A stretch of DNA of 64,000 bases from Enterococcus dongliensis (GCF_005405225.1 NZ_BJDQ01000004.1:1-64000), one strand, 5' to 3'. Numbered from the stretch's first letter, positions 6,955 through 15,616 are shown. Translations and numbers: made by a program. The notes: generated by a model not told the origin, from the letters alone.

Positions 6955-8829
6955 TTATTGATCTTCCATAATTTCACTCAAATATTCCCAACGCGTCATT
7001 TTTTCTTCCAACGCCTGTTCTGTCTGATCGATTTCTTTTTGTAAATCTTGTAATTTTGTAAAATCATCCCCTTGATGATTCATGGCTTCTGTCAGCTCAT
7101 CGATCGTACTTTCCAATAGTGCGATGTCATCTTCAATCGTTTCCCACTCTTTTTGTTCTTTGTAAGAAAGTTTTTTCTTTCGTTCTTTTGCCTGTGGTTT
7201 TACTTTTACAATTTTTTCTTCTTTTACAGGCGTTTGCTGTTCTAAGTAGTCAATGATTGAACCAAAATAAGAGGTGATTACACCATTACCTTCAAAAATC
7301 AATAATTTCTCGGCTACTTTATCTAAGAAATAGCGATCATGAGAAACTGTAATTACAGCTCCCGAAAACTCTTGCAGATAGTCTTCTAAAACCGTTAATG
7401 TGGCGATATCTAGATCGTTCGTCGGTTCGTCTAATAACAAAACATTTGGCTGTTGGATCAATAGTTTCAATAAATACAGTCTTCTTTTTTCTCCACCAGA
7501 TAATTTACCGATCAATGTTCCGTGCATAAAACGAGGGAACAAAAAACGTTCTAGTATTTCTGCCACACTAATTTGTGACCCATCTTGTTGTTTTACTTCT
7601 TCAGCAGCCTCTTGCAAATAGGCAATCATCCGTTTGTTAGGATCTAATGTTTCATTTTGTTGCGTGTAATACGCCAAACGAACGGTTTCACCGATTTCGA
7701 TTATGCCACTGTCTAATGGTAAACGACTAGCTAAAATATTCAGCAAGGTTGATTTTCCTGCACCATTTTTACCAGTGATTCCTAAACGTTCTTTGGTTTG
7801 TACCAACAAATCAAAGTGGTCTAAGATTACTTTGTCGCCCACTGTATAAGAGGCCTGTTTTAGTTCCAAAACTTTTTTTCCTAGACGAGTCGTTGCGATA
7901 GTCACTTCAAGCTGCTCATCGGTCTTGACTTGATGGAGATTTTCCTTTAAATCTTCAAAGCGATTGATCCGAGCTTGTTGTTTTGTGGTCCGGGCCTTTG
8001 CACCAGCTCGCATCCAAGCAAGTTCTTGCTTGTATAATTGTTTCCGTTTTCCTTCTTGTTCAGAAGCGATTCGATCTCTTTCAGCTTTTTCTACTAGATA
8101 CACTTCATAATTTCCTTGGTATTCATACAAATTTCCAAAAGAAAGTTCAAAAATCCGATTGGTCACTCGATCTAAGAAGTAACGATCATGGGTGACCATC
8201 AAAAGTGATCCCGAATAATTTTTCAAATAATTTTCTAACCATTGAATCGCATCATAATCTAAGTGGTTTGTTGGCTCATCTAGCAATAAGAGATCCGGCG
8301 CGTCGATCAATACTTGAGCCAATGCTACTCGTTTGACCTGTCCACCGGAAAGCTCACCAATTGTTTTGTCTAATGTCGTAATCCCTAACTTATTTAAGAT
8401 TGCTTTTGCTTCACTATCTGCAGTCCAAGCTTCTTGCTTATTCATCGCTTCTTCTGCCAACGTAAATCTCTGTTGATTCTCTCCATTGTTTTCATTTGAT
8501 AATTCCAACAATGCTTTTTCATAGTTGCGAACTGTCTGCATTAACGGATTGTTTCCTTGGAACACGGCATCTAAAACTAGGGTTCCCTCAGCAAAATTTT
8601 GTTCTTGTGCCAAATAACCAATACGATAGTCACTAGCTTTTTCTATCGCAGAAATGTCACCGTCACCACTGTCTTTTCCTGCTAAGATTGACAATAAGCT
8701 AGATTTCCCTGTTCCGTTGACTCCAATCAGACCAATTCGATCCTTTTCATGAATCAAAAAAGAAATACGATCAAATAATGTTTTATCACCGAATGTTTTA
8801 TACAACTCTGTTACTTTCAATTCTTTCAT
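6955..8829 (-). CDS. ABC-F ATPase (Uup/YfmR type), 624 aa
   Basis: Cytosolic tandem ABC ATPase without membrane segments; this family works on ribosomes. Domain 1 has Walker A GVNGTGKSS, signature LSGGQ and Walker B LLLLDEPTNHLD. Domain 2 has Walker A GKNGAGKST, signature LSGGEK and Walker B VLLLDEPTNDLD. The interdomain linker (VEKAERDRIASEQEGKRKQ region) is the P-site tRNA interaction motif. A basic linker and C-terminal coiled coil (about residues 560-620) place it with Uup/YfmR housekeeping factors rather than antibiotic-resistance ABC-F proteins. A hairpin with a U tract lies just upstream. Confidence 0.9.
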   Translation of the reverse strand: MKELKVTELYKTFGDKTLFDRISFLIHEKDRIGLIGVNGTGKSSLLSILAGKDSGDGDISAIEKASDYRIGYLAQEQNFAEGTLVLDAVFQGNNPLMQTVRNYEKALLELSNENNGENQQRFTLAEEAMNKQEAWTADSEAKAILNKLGITTLDKTIGELSGGQVKRVALAQVLIDAPDLLLLDEPTNHLDYDAIQWLENYLKNYSGSLLMVTHDRYFLDRVTNRIFELSFGNLYEYQGNYEVYLVEKAERDRIASEQEGKRKQLYKQELAWMRAGAKARTTKQQARINRFEDLKENLHQVKTDEQLEVTIATTRLGKKVLELKQASYTVGDKVILDHFDLLVQTKERLGITGKNGAGKSTLLNILASRLPLDSGIIEIGETVRLAYYTQQNETLDPNKRMIAYLQEAAEEVKQQDGSQISVAEILERFLFPRFMHGTLIGKLSGGEKRRLYLLKLLIQQPNVLLLDEPTNDLDIATLTVLEDYLQEFSGAVITVSHDRYFLDKVAEKLLIFEGNGVITSYFGSIIDYLEQQTPVKEEKIVKVKPQAKERKKKLSYKEQKEWETIEDDIALLESTIDELTEAMNHQGDDFTKLQDLQKEIDQTEQALEEKMTRWEYLSEIMEDQ

Positions 8830-8867
8830 CTCGAACCATCCTCAAATTTCTCTTTGTCATTGTAACA

Positions 8868-8903
8868 AAAAAAAGCCGTAAAAGAAATTTTTCCTTTACG
8901 ACT
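8868..8903 (-). terminator. Hairpin with U tract in front of the ABC-F gene
   Basis: On the minus strand CGTAAAGG and its complement near TTTTACGG form a stem with an A/U-rich centre, followed by eight U. It lies 40 bases upstream of the ABC-F start. The preceding gene already has its own terminator at 8964-8996, so this second one would stop short transcripts that begin between them. It may be an attenuator or a redundant terminator. Confidence 0.5.
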
Positions 8904-8963
8904 AATTTTTTATCTTCCTCATCACACTTGTTCAGTTCTTCATTCAACCCACACAGACTCCAT

Positions 8964-8996
8964 AAAAAAGACAAGCAGCCGAATCGGTCACTTGTC
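8964..8996 (-). terminator. Terminator of the 9006-9458 gene
   Basis: On the minus strand AGACAAG and CTTGTCT close a stem with an inner CCGA/TCGG helix, followed by six U. Confidence 0.85.
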
Positions 8997-9005
8997 TAGT
9001 TAGTC

Positions 9006-9458
9006 TTAAAATTGATCGCCATAAACTTCGTCAACTGTTTTAGTTGGGTCGATTACAATATACAAACTTTTTGTTTTTTCAGAGACTTTTGTTGATTGGT
9101 AAACATTGTCCAAACCTTCATTATCTTTATCTTTATAAGGGAAATACACAGAATCAGGATGACCAGAGCGATAAATGATTTCCATCCGTTCAATATCTTC
9201 AAACTTACGTGCTCGTTCAAACATACCCATTTCTAAACCGCCTAAGTTAATATCTGCTGTTTGGACATGATCGCCTTCTTGATAAATTTCAATCTTGAAG
9301 CCTGCACATGGATGAATTTCTACGAATTCGCTTCCATGGATTCTTCCAAAACTAGTCGTAATTTGTTTGATCCACAAATCACCAATGTATCGACGATCAA
9401 TCGTCCATGTTTCGCCATTTCTAAAATATAATTTTAGCGCTGTCATTTCTCTTGCCAT
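9006..9458 (-). CDS. Conserved hypothetical protein, 150 aa
   Basis: I do not recognise a named family. The product is soluble and beta-rich with no signal peptide or membrane segment. Features include LYFRNGETWTIDRRYIGDLWI at the N-terminus (shown in part), a central FVEIHPCAGFKIEIYQEGD, and a C-terminal LYIVIDPTKTVDEVYGDQF. The ATG has GAGGAG nine bases upstream. It is a single-gene unit between the thioesterase/cca/mazG operon and the ABC-F gene, with its own strong terminator. A cytosolic housekeeping or stress role is only a guess. Confidence 0.8.
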   Translation of the reverse strand: MAREMTALKLYFRNGETWTIDRRYIGDLWIKQITTSFGRIHGSEFVEIHPCAGFKIEIYQEGDHVQTADINLGGLEMGMFERARKFEDIERMEIIYRSGHPDSVYFPYKDKDNEGLDNVYQSTKVSEKTKSLYIVIDPTKTVDEVYGDQF

Positions 9459-9515
9459 TTTGCATTCTCCTCACTACTAATCTAAAAATAAGTTTAGCAC
9501 ACCTCGAGTAAACGG

Positions 9516-9893
9516 TCACATGTTGTGCTTTTCTGTCATTTTTTCTAAAAATGCCGCTGTTTCAACGATTACTCTTTGATGTGTTCCATTACCAATCATT
9601 TGCTCACCGACAAAGGCCTGAATGGAAAAAGAATAGCTGGTTCTCTTTACTTCAAGCAACTCTGCTTCAACAGCTACTACTGCACCCACAGCTGTTGGCG
9701 CTAAATGATTTATATTCATTTTAACACCAACGCTTGTTTGTGCAACAGAAAGTTCAGAAACTAAAAGACTTTTTGCACAGTTTTCCATCATCGCAACTAA
9801 TGCAGGAGTCGCTAGCACTTCTAAGTCACCTGAGCCCATTGCGAGCGCTGTTTGCTCCTGTTGTACTCGATATTCTTTTCTCAATTTTTTCAT
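9516..9893 (-). CDS. Hotdog-fold thioesterase, FlK-like, 125 aa
   Basis: Resembles the fluoroacetyl-CoA thioesterase-like group of hotdog proteins. The family-typical order is a beta-hairpin, then LATPALVAMMENCAKSLL (central helix with the conserved acidic residue), TSVGVKMNINHLAPTAVG, and VEAELLEVKRTSYSFSIQAF. The physiological acyl-CoA is unknown; genuine fluoroacetate detoxification is not implied. The ATG overlaps the cca stop by four bases and is preceded by AAGGAG, so it is translationally coupled in a mazG-cca-thioesterase operon. Confidence 0.85.
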   Translation of the reverse strand: MKKLRKEYRVQQEQTALAMGSGDLEVLATPALVAMMENCAKSLLVSELSVAQTSVGVKMNINHLAPTAVGAVVAVEAELLEVKRTSYSFSIQAFVGEQMIGNGTHQRVIVETAAFLEKMTEKHNM

Positions 9894-11107
9894 GGTTGCT
9901 CCTTTTTTAAAAAGTCTTCAGCAAAACGGAACAATTCCTCTTTATGATTAGCCAATTCACCAGCTACTACTGCTCGTTCTAAAGCATTCAATGTCGTACT
10001 GATCCAAGGTCCCCGAGGATAATCAAAATGTTCCATCACTTCATTGCCTTTTACAGCAAGGTCTTTTAATGAATAGATTGGCAAAAATTGATACAATAGA
10101 CGGACTTTTTCTAGATTGGGTTCTTGTTCAAAATAATATAAAAGATATTCTACAGAAAGTGCTAATTCTCGTCCCAATTGGTACAATGTCCAGCTGTCCC
10201 ATCCTTGTTTCAAACGAAGCTGTAAAGCAGGAACCATCTGAGTAACTTCTCGAATCAGTTGGTTCGAACATTTCCATTCTTTCATGAAATGACGAATATC
10301 TGCGCTGTTTAAATCAAGCATCATCATTAACAATGTCCAAGCTTGCCGCTCTGTCGGAATTGCAGGCCCACGAAGTTCTGCAAAATTTAATAAAGCTTCG
10401 CCATATTCACGTAATCCTGGACAATAAATGTAACACTCTGATTCTACAAGTGAATGCAAGCCAGCTTCTCGAGAAGAACCCATCATCAATTTGACAAATT
10501 CTACATTGATCCGTTCGACAGAAATTTTCGCTAGTAACGAATGATATTCTTGAATCGCTTCAAATGTATCTGGTTCTAAGGTGAAGCCTAATTGGCTAAC
10601 AAAGCGCAATGCACGCATCATCCGTAATGCATCCTCATGGAAACGTTCATATGGATCGCCAACTGCTCGCAAGACTTTATTGCGTAAATCCGCTAACCCG
10701 TCAAAAAGATCAATCACTGTTCCATCAATCCCCACAGCCAATGCATTGATGGTAAAGTCACGTCGCTTCAAATCTTCTTTTAATGAGCGAACAAATTCCA
10801 CATGATCCGGTCGTCGATAATCTTGATAGGTAGATTCTGTACGAAATGTGGTCACTTCATAGGTTGCCTCTTTGGTGATTACCATTACAGTCCCATGATC
10901 GATTCCTACATCAATCGTACGATGAAACAATTCTTTTACTTCAGCCGGAAAGGCACTTGTTGCAATATCCACATCATGGATGGGTTTATTTAATAAAATG
11001 TCGCGTACACTGCCTCCCACATAGTAGGCCTCATAGTTCTTACTCTGTAATTTTCGTAAAATCGGCATTGCTCCTTGAAATTCTAAAGGAAAAGCATCTA
11101 ATTTCAT
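9890..11107 (-). CDS. cca: CCA tRNA nucleotidyltransferase, 405 aa
   Basis: Adds or repairs the 3' CCA end of tRNAs. The class II nucleotidyltransferase head shows YYVGGSVRDILLN (residues 28-40) and the metal-binding pair D45/D47 in HDVDIATSAFP. The base-flipping and nucleotide-selection motifs RRDFTINALA and RMMRALRFVSQLGF are present, followed by the helical body and tail. The length is typical of Bacillales/Lactobacillales enzymes. The start overlaps the mazG stop by four bases. Confidence 0.95.
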   Translation of the reverse strand: MKLDAFPLEFQGAMPILRKLQSKNYEAYYVGGSVRDILLNKPIHDVDIATSAFPAEVKELFHRTIDVGIDHGTVMVITKEATYEVTTFRTESTYQDYRRPDHVEFVRSLKEDLKRRDFTINALAVGIDGTVIDLFDGLADLRNKVLRAVGDPYERFHEDALRMMRALRFVSQLGFTLEPDTFEAIQEYHSLLAKISVERINVEFVKLMMGSSREAGLHSLVESECYIYCPGLREYGEALLNFAELRGPAIPTERQAWTLLMMMLDLNSADIRHFMKEWKCSNQLIREVTQMVPALQLRLKQGWDSWTLYQLGRELALSVEYLLYYFEQEPNLEKVRLLYQFLPIYSLKDLAVKGNEVMEHFDYPRGPWISTTLNALERAVVAGELANHKEELFRFAEDFLKKEQP

Positions 11108-11454
11108 TCATTCTCACCTTCTGTCAAGCCGTCTTTTCGTTCAAAACGAAAACGATCACGGCGATTGAATTTCTCCATATTTCGATTAAAAACTTCCGTC
11201 AAATCGATGCCAAGAGAGTTTGCCATAATAAGTGTCACAACTAAGACATCGCCTAACTCTTCTTCCACCGTCTTTGGTTTTTCTGATGGTTTCTTCAATT
11301 TTTCCCCGTAATGATGATTGACTTCTCGAGCCAACTCGCCAACTTCTTCGGTTAAACGAGCCATTTGTCCTAGTGGGGAAAAATAACCTGTTTTAAATTG
11401 TTGGATATAATCATCAACTTCTTGTTGCATGATTCTCATTGTCTTTTCATTCAT
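11104..11454 (-). CDS. MazG-family nucleotide pyrophosphohydrolase (YpjD-like), 116 aa
   Basis: Short all-alpha NTP pyrophosphatase of the MazG superfamily, thought to remove non-canonical or excess nucleotides. The metal-binding signature is visible as LTEEVGELAREVNHHYGE followed by VEEELGDVLVVTLIMANSLG (E..E, then E..D pattern). It is first in the operon with cca and the thioesterase. AGGTGG lies upstream of the ATG. Its promoter region is shared with the divergent yitT leader. Confidence 0.9.
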   Translation of the reverse strand: MNEKTMRIMQQEVDDYIQQFKTGYFSPLGQMARLTEEVGELAREVNHHYGEKLKKPSEKPKTVEEELGDVLVVTLIMANSLGIDLTEVFNRNMEKFNRRDRFRFERKDGLTEGENE

Positions 11455-11508
11455 TAAACCACCTCAAATCTATCTTATCAAAAAACAGATTTGTTTCCTA
11501 TCATGTTG

Positions 11509-11537
11509 TTGTAACTATCTGAATTTCATGCTATGTT
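11509..11537 (+). promoter_or_regulatory. Candidate promoter of the yitT leader
   Basis: TTGTAA at 11509-11514 and TATGTT at 11532-11537 are spaced 17 nt apart, and TG at 11529-11530 makes an extended -10. The predicted start lies just before the inverted-repeat leader. Confidence 0.45.
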
Positions 11538-11544
11538 GGTTGAG

Positions 11545-11690
11545 GACCAATTTCGAGAAAACCGATCACTAAGTACTTGTTTACGGGCTTTATTTTTGAC
11601 TTTAACATAAAATCTGCCGTAGTTTTTTGTTGCTGGCCCTCATTTTTTTGCTTAATGATTATCGGTTAGTTCTCATCGAAACATCTATTC
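11545..11690 (+). ncRNA. Long inverted-repeat leader upstream of yitT (possible structured RNA)
   Basis: Two distant arms are complementary. TTTCGAGAAAACCGATC at 11551-11567 pairs with a block at 11661-11681 (ATCGGTTAG, TTCTC, TCGAAA). Inside these, CACTAAG (11566-11572) pairs with CTTAATG at one mismatch, and TACGG pairs with CCGTA. The result is an interrupted rod about 130 nt long. It begins right after a candidate promoter and ends before the yitT SD. It could be a cis-acting leader or an independent small RNA. I see no terminator at its end, and it matches no riboswitch I know. Confidence 0.4.
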
Positions 11691-11711
11691 AATTTATTTA
11701 GGAGGTGTCAT

Positions 11712-12602
11712 ATGGAAACAACTATGACTATGCGGGTTAAAGAAATTTTGTTTATTGTAATCGGTACAGCGATTTATGCCTTTGGGTTAGTTTATTTAAA
11801 CATCGCAAACGATCTGGCAGAAGGCGGCGTTACTGGTATCACTTTGATTATTCGAGCCTTATTAGGCATCGATCCAGCGTATACGACCTTGCTGATTAAT
11901 ATTCCCTTGATTTTAATTGGTGGGAAAATCCTAGGCAAACGGTCTTTTTATTATACGATTTTAGGAACCGTTTGCTTATCTGTCTTTCTATGGATTTGGC
12001 AAAGGATTCCATTACAAATTAACTTGGATCATGATTTATTTATCGTGTCTATCTTAGCAGGATTATTTGCAGGATTTGGTAGTGGTTTGGTTTATCGAAA
12101 TGGTGGAACGACCGGTGGAGCGGATGTTATTGCGCGAATCCTTGAACAAAAATTTGGTTTTACAATGGGAAAATCATTATTGGTTTTTGATATCATCGTT
12201 TTATTATGTTCTTTGACGTATTTAGATTTGAAACGAATGATGTACACCTTAATCGTATCTTTTGTTTTCAGTAAAGTTGTAGATATGCTTTCTTCAGGCG
12301 GCTACGCAGCAAAAGGTGTTATGATTATTTCCAACGAGAGCAATGTGATTGCAGAATTATTGATGAGTCATTTGGAACGCGGTGTGACTTATCTCCATGG
12401 AGAAGGCGGTTTTTCTTCAGAAGTAAAACGGATTGTCTATATCGTAGTCTCTCAACAAGAGATCAATGAAGTTAAAAAACTCGTGCATACAGTTGATGAA
12501 AAAGCCTTCATCTTAATCAGCAATGTTCACGATGTTGAAGGCGAAGGCTTTACTTATTTAAAGCCACAACGTCGGAGATTCACGCTAAAAAGAAGCACTT
12601 AA
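11712..12602 (+). CDS. YitT family membrane protein (DUF161/DUF2179), 296 aa
   Basis: Integral membrane protein with five or six hydrophobic segments in residues 8-190 (for example EILFIVIGTAIYAFGLVYL and LFIVSILAGLFAGFGSGLV). The conserved block YRNGGTTGGADVIARIL follows, and a cytosolic DUF2179 domain occupies the C-terminal third (GVMIISNES... VTYLHGEGGFS). The family is widespread in Firmicutes without a settled function; a transport role is likely. AGGAGGTG precedes the ATG. It stands alone on the plus strand behind a structured leader. Confidence 0.9.
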   Translation: METTMTMRVKEILFIVIGTAIYAFGLVYLNIANDLAEGGVTGITLIIRALLGIDPAYTTLLINIPLILIGGKILGKRSFYYTILGTVCLSVFLWIWQRIPLQINLDHDLFIVSILAGLFAGFGSGLVYRNGGTTGGADVIARILEQKFGFTMGKSLLVFDIIVLLCSLTYLDLKRMMYTLIVSFVFSKVVDMLSSGGYAAKGVMIISNESNVIAELLMSHLERGVTYLHGEGGFSSEVKRIVYIVVSQQEINEVKKLVHTVDEKAFILISNVHDVEGEGFTYLKPQRRRFTLKRST

Positions 12603-12648
12603 AAAACATGACCTCAACACAGGTAAAAACGTGTTGAGGTCATGTTTT
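12603..12648. terminator. Bidirectional terminator between yitT and ypiB
   Basis: An 18-bp perfect stem (12603-12620 with 12631-12648) has A and T runs on both sides, serving the convergent yitT and ypiB genes. Confidence 0.95.
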
Positions 12649-13192
12649 ATTTTTGAACTGTTAATTTCAAGCGATTCAATTCATCTGATAACTCTAAAAA
12701 TGCTTCCTTGTCACCGGCTTCTAGTGCTAAGTCTATCTGTTTTTTCAATAGTTCAACTTGTGCCTCTTGTTCTTGAGATTTCAAAAAATTTTCGACTTCT
12801 GAGACGATTTCTTCACTGACATTGTCATTCCATGACAAGGCTGGATTGTCCTCAAGTACCGATAAATACTGAGGATTTTGCCAAGAATTTGGGAAATTAC
12901 ATTCCAAATACAGTGGCTGTTGCCAATGCAGACGGATCTCATGAAAAATTTGATCACTGTTCGTAAATTGATGTCCTTCGATTGAAAACATCATTGGTTC
13001 TTCTTTTTGTGAGATATCCCGTAATGCCAAGCCTCGTTCTGTCTTCAAAGCTTGTTCTACGATATGGACATTTCGAAGGATCGCCTCATGATTGATTAAA
13101 TAATTTAAAATCCAAATCACTTCTCGCCGTTGAAAACTCACATTATTGATTAACCAGACAAGAAATTCTCGTTTCTCACCTACATCGATCAT
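12647..13192 (-). CDS. ypiB: YpiB family protein (UPF0302), 181 aa
   Basis: Cytosolic protein of the YpiB/UPF0302 family. It is recognised by the N-terminal KREFLVWLINNVSFQRREVIW (shown in part), the central block FHEIRLHWQQPLYLECNFPN, and the C-terminal IDxxLxxxDKExFxxL region (QIDLALEAGDKEAFLELSDEL) that binds partner proteins. In Bacillales YpiB lies next to the TPR protein YpiA, as here. The biochemical function is unknown. ATG 13192 has AGGTG six bases before it; the GTG nine bases upstream is part of the SD. Confidence 0.9.
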   Translation of the reverse strand: MIDVGEKREFLVWLINNVSFQRREVIWILNYLINHEAILRNVHIVEQALKTERGLALRDISQKEEPMMFSIEGHQFTNSDQIFHEIRLHWQQPLYLECNFPNSWQNPQYLSVLEDNPALSWNDNVSEEIVSEVENFLKSQEQEAQVELLKKQIDLALEAGDKEAFLELSDELNRLKLTVQK

Positions 13193-13205
13193 TTTCTTCA
13201 CCTCT

Positions 13206-14453
13206 CTACTCTTCTAGTAATGATTGCACCTCTAAATCTCCAGGTTCTAATTGTAAATAATTGGTCAGAACAGTTTTAGCTGCAGCTATTTGTCCATCTT
13301 CACGCAAGAAAATCCCATAGGCTTTCAAGAAATCTGGTTCGTGTGCCAACTCTTCATAGGCTTGTTGATAATGGGTCCGCGCAACATCGAAATCCTCTAA
13401 TTCATTATAGGCTTGTGCTAAATTCCATTCAGCGTAAGGATTGTCTGTTTCATCCATTTGATTGATCATTTCAACTGCTTTATCAGGCTGAGCTTCATTC
13501 AAATAAAGGTTGCTTAGCGTCAATAGCGTCTCATCTGTTTTTTCGCCGCTTTCCAATGCCTGTAATAATAATTCTTCCGCTTTTTTGCTGTCTCGCAGAC
13601 GATAGGCGATTTCAGAAGCCAGATGCAACAATTCTACTTGATACGGATTTTCTTTAATTCCCTCTTCTGCTGCTAGCAATGCTTCTTCTAACAATTCTTC
13701 TTCTTTCAAACTGTCGGCAAGGTAGTAATACCCGCTTTGATATTGCGGATCAAGTGTGATTAATTCTTGTAAATAATTAATCGCTTTTTGATAGTCTTTT
13801 AACTGATAATAAGTAAAACCTAATTGGAACAATCGATCAGAAGTACGTTCTGTTTCTAATGCTCGTTCTAAAAAAGGAATGGCTTCTTCAAGTCCGCCCA
13901 TCATACTGTAAGCTGAACCAATCCGTTCATCAATTGAGATATTTGCTAACTCTTGGATTCCTTGTTTCTGAAGTTGACCATACTCATTGATTGCCTCACC
14001 TAATTGATTAGCAGAAAAATGTAACTCTGCCAATGCAAAGGTAATCAATGGTTCTTCAGGTGCGATTGTTTTAGCCTGTAATAATTTTGCTTCACTGACT
14101 TCAGGAATGCCTAATACTTGGTACAAATCAGCAGTTACTAATAAACTTTCTAAATAATTCTCACTTTCGGGAGCAATCTTTTCTAAATAATCAAAGGCAC
14201 CATCAATATCATCATTTTCAATGGCGATTTCAGCCAATGGCAGATAAAAAACATCTTCTGTTGGAAAATCTGCTGAAAGTTTTTCCAATACTTGCTTAGC
14301 TTCCTCTAAAAAACCCAATCCTTGTAATTCTTCGGCAAAACTTGCGAGGATTTCAGGTTCGTCTTTTTTTAACGCCTCTTCAAACAATTGATTTGCTTTT
14401 GTTAGATCTTCCTCTTTTAATGCTGTGAGCATTTTTTCACTATAACTTGCCAT
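13206..14453 (-). CDS. TPR repeat protein, YpiA-like, 415 aa
   Basis: Soluble protein built almost entirely of tetratricopeptide repeats. Successive TPR helices are visible, such as AIPFLERALETERTSDRLFQLGFTYYQL and KAINYLQELITLDPQYQSGYYYLADSL (both shown longer in the genome). Such proteins are scaffolds. The ATG directly abuts the stop of the upstream AroB-like gene, and 13 bases separate it from ypiB, so the three form one tightly packed operon. A shared complex of the AroB-like protein, YpiA and YpiB is an inference from this context. Confidence 0.9.
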   Translation of the reverse strand: MASYSEKMLTALKEEDLTKANQLFEEALKKDEPEILASFAEELQGLGFLEEAKQVLEKLSADFPTEDVFYLPLAEIAIENDDIDGAFDYLEKIAPESENYLESLLVTADLYQVLGIPEVSEAKLLQAKTIAPEEPLITFALAELHFSANQLGEAINEYGQLQKQGIQELANISIDERIGSAYSMMGGLEEAIPFLERALETERTSDRLFQLGFTYYQLKDYQKAINYLQELITLDPQYQSGYYYLADSLKEEELLEEALLAAEEGIKENPYQVELLHLASEIAYRLRDSKKAEELLLQALESGEKTDETLLTLSNLYLNEAQPDKAVEMINQMDETDNPYAEWNLAQAYNELEDFDVARTHYQQAYEELAHEPDFLKAYGIFLREDGQIAAAKTVLTNYLQLEPGDLEVQSLLEE

Positions 14454-15506
14454 CTATTCTCCCCTGATCTCTGTTACGATTTTTTGATACGCTTCAAAAG
14501 TTCGAAGCAATTCTTTTTGAGTCGGTATTTTCTTGGTACCGATTCTTCCGATTTGTTCCAATCCTAAAAGTGGTTCTTCACGTGCCAAAGCGATCACTTG
14601 CTGACCATAATCTGACAGTGAGATCCCTTTTGGAACAACGATTGGAAAACCTAATCGCACCAACCATATCATAAAATTTTTAAAATTGAAATGAAGATTG
14701 CTTGTAGTAACATTCCATCCTAATTCAAACAACAAACCGAACATCGTCTTCATACTATTTGAAAGTAGCGATCCTTTTTCTGTCTGAAAAAAAGCTTTCT
14801 CAAAGACTTTGCCAAATTCCCGTAATTGTTCACTATCTGATTGATAATAGTCAATCAAAGTCTGACTAAAAGCAGAGAAAGAATGCTGTAAGAGTGCTTC
14901 ACGTGTAGGAAAATTTCGATACAAACTTTTTAGAAAAGAATAATCACTCACGACACCACAACGAATCAAAGTCAAAAGATCGACCATCTTTCCTGTCGTC
15001 TGTTGATCTGCCAACGTATGATCAAATAAGATACTCTGGGGCGCTTCTTTAATTTCCATCACTGTCATCAAGTTTTTATCAGAAACAATCTGATCAACAA
15101 AAGACAGACTTTGCGCAAAAGAACGTAATGATACAGGTAAAAAACACAATTCTGCTTGAAAAGTCGTTACGTGGTAAACAAAACCTAAAAGTTCAATCAC
15201 ACCCTCATTACCGATTCCCAAAAAAAGTGTCTCTTTTTGCCGGCTGAAACGATCAAGAAAATAGATTAGTTCTTGAAAGTTGACCATCGTATTACAGTAA
15301 CGATTATTAGGTATAATGAACCAGTCATGAGAACTTGTTTTTGGAACAAATTGACGGAGTTTTTCCGCATACAGATCATAATAACGTTGATTGCCACAAA
15401 AAAGAATCTGTTTGTTCTCTAAATTTTTTTTGCGCAACATTGATGCGACTGTTTCCCCATAAATAATCTGTGTCCTAGCTTGATTGTTCTGATACGTGAC
15501 CTCCAT
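14454..15506 (-). CDS. Degenerate 3-dehydroquinate synthase-like (AroB-fold) protein, 350 aa
   Basis: Full-length but decayed relative of AroB. The NAD-binding Gly-rich block appears as LFLGIGNEGVIELLGFV (residues 94-110) in place of the GGGxxGDxxGF pattern. The region that normally reads PTTLLAQ is LPVSLRSFAQ. KNLMTVMEIKEAPQSILFDH aligns with the usual KNL..F..P..VLID block. The Glu of AEVIKYG is lost (LTLIRCGVV). Metal and substrate ligands are therefore missing and catalysis as DHQ synthase is unlikely. It is cotranscribed with YpiA and YpiB, a location where B. subtilis carries aro genes. ATG 15506 has AAGGTGG eight bases before it. Confidence 0.7.
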   Translation of the reverse strand: MEVTYQNNQARTQIIYGETVASMLRKKNLENKQILFCGNQRYYDLYAEKLRQFVPKTSSHDWFIIPNNRYCNTMVNFQELIYFLDRFSRQKETLFLGIGNEGVIELLGFVYHVTTFQAELCFLPVSLRSFAQSLSFVDQIVSDKNLMTVMEIKEAPQSILFDHTLADQQTTGKMVDLLTLIRCGVVSDYSFLKSLYRNFPTREALLQHSFSAFSQTLIDYYQSDSEQLREFGKVFEKAFFQTEKGSLLSNSMKTMFGLLFELGWNVTTSNLHFNFKNFMIWLVRLGFPIVVPKGISLSDYGQQVIALAREEPLLGLEQIGRIGTKKIPTQKELLRTFEAYQKIVTEIRGE

Positions 15507-15541
15507 CTTGCTCACCACCTTGTTTTCTTTATTTTATACTA

Positions 15542-15574
15542 CAAAAAAACCTCCTGCAACAAATGTACAAGAGG
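15542..15574 (-). terminator. Terminator after the EF-hand membrane protein gene
   Basis: On the minus strand CCTC and GAGG close an imperfect hairpin followed by seven U. Confidence 0.6.
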
Positions 15575-15616
15575 CAACTTTCGATGCTTCAATTCTAAAA
15601 AATCAAAAAGAAATTT

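Noticed and set aside
6955-8829. ABC-F gene as an antibiotic-resistance determinant
   Set aside because: The linker and C-terminal coiled coil fit housekeeping Uup/YfmR factors; there is no sign of transfer.
9516-9893. Fluoroacetate resistance gene
   Set aside because: Only the fold is FlK-like; the family in Firmicutes has other or unknown substrates and no organofluorine genes are nearby.
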